From Gemmatimonadota bacterium (lineage in GTDB: Bacteria; Gemmatimonadota; Gemmatimonadetes; Longimicrobiales; Gaopeijiaceae): a DNA stretch of 50,381 nucleotides. The first letter of the stretch is position 1; each line of letters begins with the position of its first letter. The stretch is taken from NCBI GenBank assembly GCA_022826005.1, contig JAJDVT010000089.1:1-50381 (forward strand). The letters run 5' to 3'. Below, piece after piece: positions 33,141-41,389 of this stretch. The notes under the pieces were generated by a model, which did not search any database, was not told the origin of the DNA, and saw only the letters and a program-made list of their open reading frames with translations. The translations under genes were made by a program, and so were the position numbers.

Positions 33141-33234
33141 GCCCGTTGAAGGTACCGAGAATGAACCCCTGGACAACCATCCGGCCAACCCGGTGGCCTG
33201 CCGCACCGGGTTGGGCCAGGGGTCAGGACCACGG

Positions 33235-34659
33235 TCACCAGGGCTGGCGGGCCTCCGCGGCCAGCTCCTCCTCGCCGATCAGCCAGACCCGGGCGTCGCG
33301 GACCGCCATCCGCTGCAGTTCCCGTTCGAAACCGGTCAGGGAGAAGATCAGGCGCAGCCGGGCCTGGCGGCCGTAGCCGTAGCGGGTCGCGCGGATCTGG
33401 CGGTCGAGGTCCTGCAGGATCGCGGCGGGGGCGGGGGCCGGCCCGGGGTGGATGTGGCCGTAGCAGACCGCGCCGCTGGCCAGGGTGCCCGCGACGGGGA
33501 AGTCGAAGCCGGAGCCCCACAGCGGGCCGGCGGTGCGGGCGCGGGCGCCGAGGACGGGTTCGCAGCCGAAGCGCAGGTAGTTGCGGCAGATCAGCGGTAG
33601 CGCGTGACGGACGGCGTGGGCGAATGAGGGGCGGATGGCCTCCTTCCAGATCCTCTCGGCGGTGCTCTCGGGACCTGCCGCCGCCGCGGCTACCAGACCT
33701 GGGCGCAGCCGGTGGATCACCGACCACCAGAACGCCTCGTGGGGGTCGGAGAGGCGGTAGCGGGTGCGGCGGCTGCGTGGTGGGGCGTCCACCGGCCGCT
33801 GGGCGTCCACGAGTCCCAGCTCCCGCAGCCGGAGGAGGTACGGGCCGGCCGTCCCCGGGATTCGCGCCGACAGTTCCGGCCAGCTCTCCGCGCCGGTCGC
33901 GATGGCCCGCAGGATTGCGGCGTACCGGTTGGCCTTGCCGACCGCCCGCTCCAGCAGCGCCATCGGTCCTTCGACCAGAGGCCGGGAGCCGCGCAGAAGG
34001 CCGCGCCGGAGTGCCGCGGCAGGACTTCCCCGGCTGCCCGCGAGCCCCCACGATCCCGGCAAGCCGCCGAATACCGACCAGCCGAGCAGCAGTTCGCCGC
34101 CCTGCCAGCGCGGGACCGCCGCCGCAAGATCGTAGTGCGTGCCGATCCCCAGATGGACGACCCTGACCGGTGCGGGGGTGGCGCCCGGCTGAATCCGCAT
34201 GGCCGCTTCCCACAGCGGCGAATCGGGCGTGTTGAGCGTCTCCCCCAGCCCGCGTCCCTGGCTGGACAGGAACAGGTGTACCCGGGCTCCGCTCCGGCGC
34301 ACCTCGCTCCACGCCTGACCCAGCTCATGCCAGAAGGTGCGGTTCGCGGCCGCAAGCGCCCCGGGTTCTTCGATCACGAGGGTCAGGGGGGCCATCTCCG
34401 CCATCGCCGCGAACAACTCGCGCCAGTCGTCCGGCGGCACCTTCCAGGGCGCGAGGGGTGCGAGCCGGACCGCGAGGGCCCTGCGGTTGTCCCGATCGGT
34501 CAGCCCGGGCGGAACGAACAGCACCCGGCGCCCGCCCTCGGTCGCCTGCAGGACCACCGAAAGGGGCGAATGGCCGAGCCTTCCCTCGACCGACACCAGG
34601 AGCGGTTCCGGGTCCGCTGCCAGCGACCGCAAGCGCTCTACCGTCTCATAAAATAACAT
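33235..34659 (-). CDS. DUF234-type archaeal-ATPase-family protein with degenerate P-loop
   Basis: A 474-residue protein. The plan matches ATPases with a C-terminal DUF234 domain: an N-terminal AAA-like part (residues 1-200), a winged helix at about 250-310 (WPELSARIPGTAGPYLLRLR; GLVDAQRPV), then a C-terminal nuclease-like domain (ICRNYLRFGCEP; SGFDFPVAGTL). The Walker A position reads VEGRLGHSPLSVV, lacking the Lys-Thr/Ser of GKT, and the Walker B position is TLVIEEPGAL. ATP hydrolysis is therefore doubtful. ATG at 34659 lies at the edge of an AT-rich patch, the likely promoter, shared divergently with glutamine synthetase. These proteins are often mobile; role unknown. Confidence 0.7.
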   Translation of the reverse strand: MLFYETVERLRSLAADPEPLLVSVEGRLGHSPLSVVLQATEGGRRVLFVPPGLTDRDNRRALAVRLAPLAPWKVPPDDWRELFAAMAEMAPLTLVIEEPGALAAANRTFWHELGQAWSEVRRSGARVHLFLSSQGRGLGETLNTPDSPLWEAAMRIQPGATPAPVRVVHLGIGTHYDLAAAVPRWQGGELLLGWSVFGGLPGSWGLAGSRGSPAAALRRGLLRGSRPLVEGPMALLERAVGKANRYAAILRAIATGAESWPELSARIPGTAGPYLLRLRELGLVDAQRPVDAPPRSRRTRYRLSDPHEAFWWSVIHRLRPGLVAAAAAGPESTAERIWKEAIRPSFAHAVRHALPLICRNYLRFGCEPVLGARARTAGPLWGSGFDFPVAGTLASGAVCYGHIHPGPAPAPAAILQDLDRQIRATRYGYGRQARLRLIFSLTGFERELQRMAVRDARVWLIGEEELAAEARQPW

Positions 34660-34700
34660 TACTTAACATATAATATTTTTTCTTATTTTTCCTCTTGACA
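34640..34700. promoter_or_regulatory. AT-rich divergent promoter region
   Basis: A sharply AT-rich stretch in otherwise very GC-rich DNA, between the divergent ATPase and glutamine synthetase genes. It contains TATAAT at 34669-34674 (plus), TATTAT on the minus strand and TTGACA at 34695-34700 (plus). Exact promoter pairing is not clear. The ATPase ATG (34659) sits inside it. Confidence 0.4.
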
Positions 34701-34774
34701 TTGTCCGGCCGCCCACCAAGTTGGGTATGGAACACTCCCAGGAACCACTCCAGCCAGGCAAGGAAACCACCACG

Positions 34775-36952
34775 ATGACCCAGAGACGCTTCGACTCCGT
34801 CAGTGCCGCCAAGACGTGGAGCCGCGCACCGGAATCCCGGTCGGGCGACCGCGAACTCCTGCCGCGGATCTTCGGCGAGGACACCTTCGGACTGAGGGAG
34901 ATGCAGGCCCGCCTCCCGGAAAACGTCTTCAGGCAGCTGACAAGAACCATCGAACACGGGGAAGAGCTCGATCCCGGGATCGCGGACACGGTCGCTGCGG
35001 CGATGAAGGACTGGGCGCTCTCCCGCGGCGCCACCCACTACACGCACTGGTTCCAGCCGCTGACGGGAAGCACCGCGGAGAAGCACGACTCCTTCCTCAA
35101 GGTCGGCCGCGACGGCCGCGCGATCACCGATTTCGGCGGCGACGAACTCGTCCAGGGCGAGCCGGACGCGTCCTCCTTCCCCTCCGGCGGCCTGCGCGCC
35201 ACCTTCGAGGCCCGGGGCTACACGGCCTGGGATCCGACGTCCCCCGCCTTTATCCTCGGCGGCGAGACGGCCACCTTCCTCTGCATCCCCACCGCGTTCT
35301 CGAGCTGGGCCGGCGAGAGCCTCGATGCCAAGATCCCGCTGCTGCGCTCGATGGATGCCCTCGACCGGGTCACGCGCCGTGCGCTCAAAATCTTCGGCGT
35401 GGATGCCGGGCGCGTCACCGCCAACCTCGGCCCCGAGCAGGAGTTCTTCCTCGTCGACCGCGAGTTCTACTACCGCCGCCCGGACCTGATGACCTCCGGC
35501 CGCACCCTCTTCGGCGCCAAGCCGCCGCGCGGGCAGGAGCTCGACGACCACTACTTCGGTTCCATCCACGAGCGGGTGCTCGCCTACATCCAGTCCGTGG
35601 AGATGGACCTCTACCGCCTGGGCGTCCCGATGAAGACGCGCCACAACGAGGTGGCGCCGGGGCAGTACGAGATGGCGCCCGTCTACGAGAACGCGAACGT
35701 CGCGTCCGACCATCAGCAGCTGATGATGCGGATCCTGGAGCGGAACGCGCGCCGCTATGGGCTCGTCTGCCTCCTGCACGAGAAACCCTTCCGAGGGATC
35801 AACGGGAGCGGCAAGCACGTCAACTGGTCCTTCGGCACCGCGGACCGGAACCTGATGGACCCGGGCGACACGCCGCATGACAACCTCATCTTCCTCTTCT
35901 TCTGCACGGCGGTGATGAGCGCGGTGGAGAAGTACCAGGACCTGCTGCTGGCCTGCGTGTCCACAGCCGGCAACGACCACCGGCTGGGGGCCAACGAAGC
36001 GCCGCCGTCGATCATCTCGGTGTTCCTGGGCGACCAGCTGCAGGACATCTTCGAGCAGCTCGAGGAGTCGGGTTCGGCGGCGGAGCGGGAGCGCGAGGGG
36101 CTGCTGGGCCTCGGCGTCAGCGCCCTGCCGGACCTGCCGCGGCACTCCGGCGACCGCAACCGCACGTCGCCCTTCGCCTTCACCGGCAACAAGTTCGAAT
36201 TCCGCGCGGTGGGCTCCGCGTCGAGCATCTCGCTGCCGGCCACCGTGCTGAACACCATCGTCGCCGAGGCGATCGACCACTGGACCGACGTGCTCGAGGG
36301 CGTGGTCGAGTCCGGGGTGTCGCTGGAGACGGCGCTGTGGAAGCTCCTCTCCAACGAGATCCCGTCGTTCAAGCGGATCATCTTCAACGGCGACAACTAC
36401 TCCGACGAATGGGTCGAAGAGGCCGAGAGGCGCGGTCTGCTCAACACGGGGAACGCGGTGGCGGCGCTCCCGGCGCTCGCGGCCCACAAGAACGAGGAGC
36501 TCTTCGACAGGTACGGCGTGATGACGCCGCGGGAGCTGGAGGCGCGGCTCGAAGTCCTCACCGAGCAGTACTTCATCAAGATCAACATCGAGGGCGAGAC
36601 CGCGGCCCACATCGCCCGCTGCATGATCCTCCCGGCGGCGGTCACCTACCTCGAGAGGCTCGTGGCGGCGAGGAGCGGGACGCACGGCGCGGGGGTGCCC
36701 ACCAGCGGCCTCGACAGCAACATCGCACGGGTCTCCGGCCTCGTCGACGAGCTGACCGCCGCGCTCGACGAGCTCGACGCCCAGAACGAGGAGCTCGGCG
36801 GCGACGAGGTGTCCGAGAAGGTGTTCCACATGCGCGACAACGTGATTCCCGCGATGAACTCGGTGCGCGACGTGGCCGACCGGATGGAGAAGGTGATTCC
36901 GGACGATCTGTGGCCGATGCCGAGCTACCGCGACATCCTGTTCGTGAAGTAG
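34775..36952 (+). CDS. glnN: Type III glutamine synthetase
   Basis: Glutamine synthetase III, about 725 residues, family-typical length. It condenses glutamate and ammonia with ATP in the cytoplasm. Motifs: TDFGGDELVQGEPDASSFPS in the N-terminal region; NLGPEQEFFLVD for metal/ATP; RHNEVAPGQYEMAPV; KPFRGINGSGKHVNWS; and the C-terminal GS III block (YFIKINIEGETAAHIARCMI). ATG 34775 with AAGGA upstream is chosen; an in-frame ATG at 34727 would add 16 residues. It runs close to the following lipoprotein propeller (nine bases) and may share its transcript. Intact by motif inspection. Confidence 0.92.
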   Translation: MTQRRFDSVSAAKTWSRAPESRSGDRELLPRIFGEDTFGLREMQARLPENVFRQLTRTIEHGEELDPGIADTVAAAMKDWALSRGATHYTHWFQPLTGSTAEKHDSFLKVGRDGRAITDFGGDELVQGEPDASSFPSGGLRATFEARGYTAWDPTSPAFILGGETATFLCIPTAFSSWAGESLDAKIPLLRSMDALDRVTRRALKIFGVDAGRVTANLGPEQEFFLVDREFYYRRPDLMTSGRTLFGAKPPRGQELDDHYFGSIHERVLAYIQSVEMDLYRLGVPMKTRHNEVAPGQYEMAPVYENANVASDHQQLMMRILERNARRYGLVCLLHEKPFRGINGSGKHVNWSFGTADRNLMDPGDTPHDNLIFLFFCTAVMSAVEKYQDLLLACVSTAGNDHRLGANEAPPSIISVFLGDQLQDIFEQLEESGSAAEREREGLLGLGVSALPDLPRHSGDRNRTSPFAFTGNKFEFRAVGSASSISLPATVLNTIVAEAIDHWTDVLEGVVESGVSLETALWKLLSNEIPSFKRIIFNGDNYSDEWVEEAERRGLLNTGNAVAALPALAAHKNEELFDRYGVMTPRELEARLEVLTEQYFIKINIEGETAAHIARCMILPAAVTYLERLVAARSGTHGAGVPTSGLDSNIARVSGLVDELTAALDELDAQNEELGGDEVSEKVFHMRDNVIPAMNSVRDVADRMEKVIPDDLWPMPSYRDILFVK

Positions 36953-36961
36953 GGGTCGCGG

Positions 36962-38206
36962 ATGCGGAGGAGACCGCCGGTGAAGGGACCGGAGGGCGTG
37001 CCGGCCGGGGGATCGGCGTGGGCGTCGGCCGCTGCCGGGTTCGGCGCCGCGCTGGCCGCGGTCGTCGCCGCCGGCTGTGCGGGCGGTGATGGCGGCGGGG
37101 CCGCGGGCGCGGTGCCGGTCGTGCAGCTGGGCGAGGTCGAGGCGGAGTGGGGCGAGGCGTTCGCGGTGGTCTCCACGGTGCGCGAGCTGCCGGGCGGCCG
37201 CGTGCTGGTGGCCGATCCGCTCGGCCAGGTGGTGGTGTCGCTGGATATGGCGACGGGCGCGGCCGACACGATCGGGGGCGTCGGCGGGGGGCCGGCGGAG
37301 TACCGGCAGCCGGACGCGGTCTGGCCGCTCCCGGACGGCCGGACCCTGCTCGTCGACCTGGGCAACGGCCGTCTCACGGTGCTGAGCCCGGAGCTGGAGT
37401 TCGGCGACACGCGCCCCTACTCCGTCCTGGACCCCGCGGCGGGCATCGCGCTCATGGCCGTGCCGCAGGGGGTGGACGCGATGGGGCGCCTCTACTTCCG
37501 CGGAATGCCGGCTTTCGGCCAGGAGACCGATTCGCTGAAGATCCTCCGCATGGACCTCGAAGCCGAGGCCGCCGACTCGCTGGGGGTGTTCAAGCGGCAG
37601 GGCAGCACCCGGGAGGAATCGGGAAGCGCGGGGAGCCAGAACGTCCGGATCACTCCGATTCCTCTGTCGCCTGAGGATGCCTGGGGGGTGGCGCCCGACG
37701 GCCGGGTGGTGGTCGCGAGGGCCGGGGACTATCACGTCGACTGGATCGAAACGGACGGGTCGATCACGAGCGGACCGCCGATCCCCTACACGCCGGTGCC
37801 TATCGGGCAGGCGGAGAAGGAGGAGTGGCGCGACAACGGGGCTGAGACCGGGGGCGGGATGTCGGTCCAGGTCTCGATCAGCAACGGCGACATGAGGATG
37901 ATCGCCGCGCGCGGCGGCGACACCGACGCCGACGACAACCTGGACGACTACCCATGGCCCGAGGTGAAGCCGGCCTTCTACAGCCGCCCGGTCCCCGTGG
38001 ACCGGACGGGACGGGCCTGGGTCCGGCGCCACCAGGAGGCGGGTGAGCTGCCGCGCTACGACCTCTTCGACGGCACCGGCGCGCTGGTGATGAGCGTCGA
38101 ACTGCCGATGGGCCGACGCGTGGTGAACTTCGGCGAGAGCGGGCTCTACGCGGTGCGGATGGACGAGTTCGGCCTGCAGTACCTGGAGCGCTACGCGGTC
38201 CCCTGA
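36962..38206 (+). CDS. Lipoprotein 6-bladed propeller
   Basis: Exported lipoprotein of 414 residues. The lipobox is in AAVVAAGCAGG (Cys about residue 40) after a hydrophobic helix. The body is propeller-like, with VVSTVRELPGGRVLVADPLG, GGVGGGPAEYRQPDAVWPLP and DAMGRLYFRGMPAFGQETD, the same general family as the tandem propellers upstream but divergent. It starts nine bases after glutamine synthetase. Function unknown. Confidence 0.8.
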   Translation: MRRRPPVKGPEGVPAGGSAWASAAAGFGAALAAVVAAGCAGGDGGGAAGAVPVVQLGEVEAEWGEAFAVVSTVRELPGGRVLVADPLGQVVVSLDMATGAADTIGGVGGGPAEYRQPDAVWPLPDGRTLLVDLGNGRLTVLSPELEFGDTRPYSVLDPAAGIALMAVPQGVDAMGRLYFRGMPAFGQETDSLKILRMDLEAEAADSLGVFKRQGSTREESGSAGSQNVRITPIPLSPEDAWGVAPDGRVVVARAGDYHVDWIETDGSITSGPPIPYTPVPIGQAEKEEWRDNGAETGGGMSVQVSISNGDMRMIAARGGDTDADDNLDDYPWPEVKPAFYSRPVPVDRTGRAWVRRHQEAGELPRYDLFDGTGALVMSVELPMGRRVVNFGESGLYAVRMDEFGLQYLERYAVP

Positions 38207-38269
38207 GGGGGGATGCACAGTACTGCCCGAGTGCCGGTGCTGTTGGGGGTGCTCGCGGGTCCCGGCGGG

Positions 38270-38692
38270 TCAGCGCGGGCCGGCCACGTGCAGCACCGCG
38301 TCCGACAACGTCGCCGGGTGGCCGTCCAGCTCCGCGAGCCGCCTGACCCCGGACCCGCCCACCTGCAGCATCGGAACGGTGGGGTAGCCGAGTTCCCGCG
38401 CGACGAGGATTCCCAGCACGAGGATCGCGTCGGGCCGCGCGATGACGATCCCGGCCGGTGCGACGTCCCCGCGCAGCAGCTCCAGCATGATGGCGCTCGA
38501 GGAGCTCGAGCCGATCGTGCGCTCCATGACGAGGATGCGGCCGCGCACAGAGTCCCCTTGGCGGGGATGGCGCGGGTCGCAGATCTTCCCGGTCGCGGGG
38601 TCGACTCCGCCCCAGAAGCTGATTGGCTTGCCGAGGACGAGGAGGCGGCCTTCGGTGGCGCCGCCGTGGACGACGGTGCCGCTCAGCTCCAC
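38270..38692 (-). CDS. Aconitase X small (swivel) subunit
   Basis: Small subunit of a split aconitase-X enzyme, 140 residues. Signature GGVDPATGKICDPRHPRQGD, then RTIGSSSSSAIMLELLRG with the serine-rich active-site loop, and IGPDA-like IARPDAILVLG. Overlaps the large subunit by ten bases, so translation is coupled. Bacterial AcnX pairs often act as cis-3-hydroxy-L-proline dehydratase; archaeal ones dehydrate mevalonate 5-phosphate. The neighbours do not tell which applies. Confidence 0.85.
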   Translation of the reverse strand: MELSGTVVHGGATEGRLLVLGKPISFWGGVDPATGKICDPRHPRQGDSVRGRILVMERTIGSSSSSAIMLELLRGDVAPAGIVIARPDAILVLGILVARELGYPTVPMLQVGGSGVRRLAELDGHPATLSDAVLHVAGPR

Positions 38693-39933
38693 AGGCCCTC
38701 GTCCCGGGTTACCCGGCCGTGGACCCCGGAGCGGACGCAGTCCTCCAGGCTGCCGTAGACGACGCCGTAGCCGGTGTTGGGCGGGGTGTAGTGCGCGAAC
38801 TTGCCGGAGTTGGTCATGAGCACGCCGCCGTCCGGGGGCAGGATGGGGGTGACGACGACGCAGGTGTCGACGACGATCTCGATGCCGGCGGCTTCGAAGC
38901 GGGGGAGGCGGCCGGCCTCCTCGAGTGAGCGGTACTCGGAGCGGCCCGTGCAGACGTAGAAGGGGACCGCGAAGGGGGAGGCCGGGAGCAGGACTTCGAG
39001 CTGGCGGAATTCGCCCAGGGAGAAATGGGGGCTGCCCACCGCGACGGCGTCAATGCGGCCGTCGGGGGCGGTGCTGAGGGTGTCGCGGACGGCCCGAAGC
39101 GCGTCCGGCTGCACGGTGAGCACCGATTCCGCGGTGCGGCCGCCCAGCGCGGTCTCCAGGTCGGGCGCCTCCGGGGTGACGCCCTCGACGTGGAAGAGCC
39201 CGACGGCGCCGGACGTGGCCGCTGCGGCCCCCATTGCCTTGAGCCGGTCCTCGCTGACCGACTCGGGCAGACCCGTTACCACCGCCACCCGGTCCCCCAC
39301 CTCCGCCCCCAGCCACGTGCCCAGCACGGGGTAGAACACGTCCCGCCCCTTCAGCCCTGCATCGACCCCGCCCGTGTCCACCACCACCGTCGCGCGCCGC
39401 CGCTCGTCGAGGTGAAGACCCATGCGCGGCGCCCGACCCGCCAGCGCACAGCAGATGTCCATGAAATCCCCGTAGCGGTTCGTGCGGGCCCCCAGCACCG
39501 AGTTGGCGAACGCGACCGCGTTGCTCTCGCCCCAGGCCACGTGTTCGCCGAGGGCGGGCCGGTGCCCTGCCTGGTAGGGTGCACAGGTCCACGTCGGCGT
39601 GCACCCCAGCGCCTGGTAGGCCCGCATCTGGCGCAGCGCCATCTCGCGGCGCCGGTTCCCCGCGCGCACCCGCCCGGGATGGAGCAGGTCCAGCGCGCCC
39701 ACATTGAGCGTTGCCGGGACCGCAACGCTGCCGCCCAGCTCCACCAGCCGCTCGGCGAACTCGACCCCGCCGTCCCCGTGGTACAGGCACCCGTCGATGT
39801 GCGACGAGGTGATCGGCACCAGTTCGCGCGCCCCGAGGATCTCGGCCATGCGCACCACGATTCTCATCGCGAGCTCGGCCGCGGGGCCGGAGGCTCCATC
39901 GAGCAGGCGGTTTTCGTCGTCAGTGAGTCGCAA
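38683..39933 (-). CDS. Aconitase X large (catalytic) subunit
   Basis: Catalytic subunit of aconitase X, about 416 residues. Recognisable blocks: SSHIDGCLYHGDGGVEFAER, PATLNVGALDLLHPGRV, CTPTWTCAPYQAGHRPALGE, WGESNAVAFANSVLGARTNR, DICCALAGRAPRMGLH, TNSGKFAHYTP. Conserved cysteines for an Fe-S or metal site are present. The start is weak: TTG 39933 fits the family N-terminus (RLTDDENRLLDG), though no good ribosome site is visible; an in-frame ATG at 40080 would read back across the next gene's leader. The reaction is a dehydration, either of cis-3-hydroxyproline or mevalonate 5-phosphate; not decidable here. Confidence 0.85.
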   Translation of the reverse strand: MRLTDDENRLLDGASGPAAELAMRIVVRMAEILGARELVPITSSHIDGCLYHGDGGVEFAERLVELGGSVAVPATLNVGALDLLHPGRVRAGNRRREMALRQMRAYQALGCTPTWTCAPYQAGHRPALGEHVAWGESNAVAFANSVLGARTNRYGDFMDICCALAGRAPRMGLHLDERRRATVVVDTGGVDAGLKGRDVFYPVLGTWLGAEVGDRVAVVTGLPESVSEDRLKAMGAAAATSGAVGLFHVEGVTPEAPDLETALGGRTAESVLTVQPDALRAVRDTLSTAPDGRIDAVAVGSPHFSLGEFRQLEVLLPASPFAVPFYVCTGRSEYRSLEEAGRLPRFEAAGIEIVVDTCVVVTPILPPDGGVLMTNSGKFAHYTPPNTGYGVVYGSLEDCVRSGVHGRVTRDEGLWS

Positions 39934-39988
39934 TTCTGATACAGGACGCGGAACGGAGAGACCTTGAGCGGGGTAATGATAAACTATG

Positions 39989-40031
39989 GCCAGTCGTGAA
40001 CGGCTGGCATCGTGTGGGCGGGAAACCCGCC
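39989..40031 (+). promoter_or_regulatory. Two successive RNA hairpins in lipoprotein leader
   Basis: Hairpin 1: GCCAGTCG (39989-39996), TGAA loop, CGGCTGGC (one G-U pair). Hairpin 2: GGCGGG (40017-40022), AAA loop, CCCGCC (40026-40031). They lie between the divergent aconitase X and lipoprotein genes, about 50 bases before the lipoprotein ATG, and neither is followed by a T-run. Possible leader structure or operators. Confidence 0.45.
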
Positions 40032-40080
40032 GGGCGACGGGCCGGCCTGCCCGGAGACAGCCATCGGAGGAGGCAAGCAA

Positions 40081-40734
40081 ATGTCGGCATCATCGAGGGC
40101 GGGAAGCCCCCTGGCGGGAATCACCCTGTCAGCGTGGGTCCTGGTGGTCGCCTGCTCGGACTCCACGGGACCCGAAAGCGATCCGCTTACGCTCAAGGAG
40201 GCCACGGCGCTGTTCGTCGGCCTCAGGTCCAGCCCGGCGGACGCCGATTTCGAGACTACCCTGGTGTCGGAGGACAGCGTCATCGTGCAGTGCCCGCGCG
40301 GCGGGCAGCTCAAGGTGGTCGAATCGACCGTCATAAGACCACCGGTGAACGACACGGCGTCCATGGTGTCGGACTTCCGGATCACGCCCACGGGATGCGG
40401 ATTCACCGCCTCGGGTTTTCGGTTCACCGTCGACGGGCATCCCGGCATCCGCGACATCACCACCGTCTCGACCATCGGCAGGCCATTGCAGACCTGGCTC
40501 GAGGGGAGCACGTCCGGCACTCTGGACTGGGAGTTGGCCGGGAGGACCGGAACCTGCGACCTGGCCCTGACGCTGAGCGGTCACCCCGGCGTGCCCGGGT
40601 TGCCATCGCCTTCCGCGGCGAGGTACACGGGGGCGGTGTGCGGCCATGAAGTCGACATCGACGCCTCGTCGATTGTCAGGCAGCTGTTCGGTCGCTGGAT
40701 GCAACACGGTGTAGACGCAACGCGTTATAATTGA
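40081..40734 (+). CDS. Lipoprotein of unknown function (tandem copy 1)
   Basis: Exported lipoprotein of 217 residues: signal sequence (GITLSAWVLVVACSDS, lipobox VVAC at residue 25), then a beta-rich domain with four spaced cysteines (VQCPRGG, GCGF, GTCDL, VCGHEV) likely forming disulphides. Ribosome site GGAGG before ATG 40081. No named domain. A paralogue follows. The C-terminal 20 residues (VRQLFGRWMQHGVDATRYN) are not shared by the paralogue, and their DNA doubles as a promoter for it. Confidence 0.75.
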   Translation: MSASSRAGSPLAGITLSAWVLVVACSDSTGPESDPLTLKEATALFVGLRSSPADADFETTLVSEDSVIVQCPRGGQLKVVESTVIRPPVNDTASMVSDFRITPTGCGFTASGFRFTVDGHPGIRDITTVSTIGRPLQTWLEGSTSGTLDWELAGRTGTCDLALTLSGHPGVPGLPSPSAARYTGAVCGHEVDIDASSIVRQLFGRWMQHGVDATRYN

Positions 40735-40741
40735 TTTGCGT
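40715..40741 (+). promoter_or_regulatory. Internal promoter with flanking inverted repeat
   Basis: TATAAT at 40726-40731 overlaps the last codons of copy 1. The arms ACGCAA (40715-40720) and TTGCGT (40736-40741) flank it symmetrically, so a dimeric regulator could cover the -10 region. The second lipoprotein ATG lies 34 bases downstream. Confidence 0.45.
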
Positions 40742-40774
40742 CCGGTCCAGAGACAGCCACCAGAGGAGGCGAAC

Positions 40775-41389
40775 ATGTCGGCATCGGCAAGGGCGGAAAT
40801 CACCGTATGGGCCGTTACCCTGTCAGTGTGCGCCGTCGCCGTGGGTGCCTGCACCGACTCCACGGAGCCCGATAGCAGTCCGCTGGCACTGCCGGAGGCC
40901 ACGGCGCTGTTCGTCGGCCTGAGAGCCGCCACATCGGACACCACCTTCACGCCGATCTTCTTCTCGGCGGACAGCATCGTCGTGCGCTGTCCGCTCGCCG
41001 GGCGGGCCAAGCTGGTCGGGTCGATCGAGGAGAGGCCACCGGTGAACGACACTGCGCGCCTGGTGACGGATTTCGACATCACGCCCACGGGGTGCGGATT
41101 CACCAGCCTGGGGTTCGAGTTCACCGTCGACGGGAATCCGAGCATCCGGGACATCAGCACGACATCGATCGTAACCACGACGCTCCAGTTCCTGCTCGAC
41201 GGCAGCACGTCCGGCGCCCTGGACTGGGAGTTGGCGGGCAGGACGGGAACCTGCGAGATCGACCTGACGTTGACCGGCCGACCGGACTTCTCGGGGACCG
41301 AGCCGAGCTTCAGCGCGAGGTACACGGGGATGATGTGCGGCTATGAGGTCGACTTCGACGCCTCGGAGTTGATATCGCCGCCAGGCTGA
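40775..41389 (+). CDS. Lipoprotein of unknown function (tandem copy 2)
   Basis: Paralogue of the previous gene, 204 residues, with lipobox VGAC and the same Cys pattern (VRCPLAG, GCGF, GTCEI, MCGYEV). Shared blocks include DITPTGCGF, STSGALDWELAGRTGTC and RPPVNDTA. A strong AGGAGG ribosome site precedes ATG. The duplication is older than that of the propellers, since long identical runs are absent. It abuts the M14 peptidase region with no gap. Confidence 0.75.
   Translation: MSASARAEITVWAVTLSVCAVAVGACTDSTEPDSSPLALPEATALFVGLRAATSDTTFTPIFFSADSIVVRCPLAGRAKLVGSIEERPPVNDTARLVTDFDITPTGCGFTSLGFEFTVDGNPSIRDISTTSIVTTTLQFLLDGSTSGALDWELAGRTGTCEIDLTLTGRPDFSGTEPSFSARYTGMMCGYEVDFDASELISPPG

Noticed and set aside
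34695-34731. TTGACA as the -35 of the glutamine synthetase promoter
   Set aside because: No matching -10 lies 16-18 bases downstream.
34646-38218. A 1190-codon open frame on the minus strand opposite glutamine synthetase
   Set aside because: It is antisense to an unmistakable glutamine synthetase and propeller; its translation is His/Arg/Pro/Glu biased as expected from the complement of high-GC third positions, with no recognisable motif.
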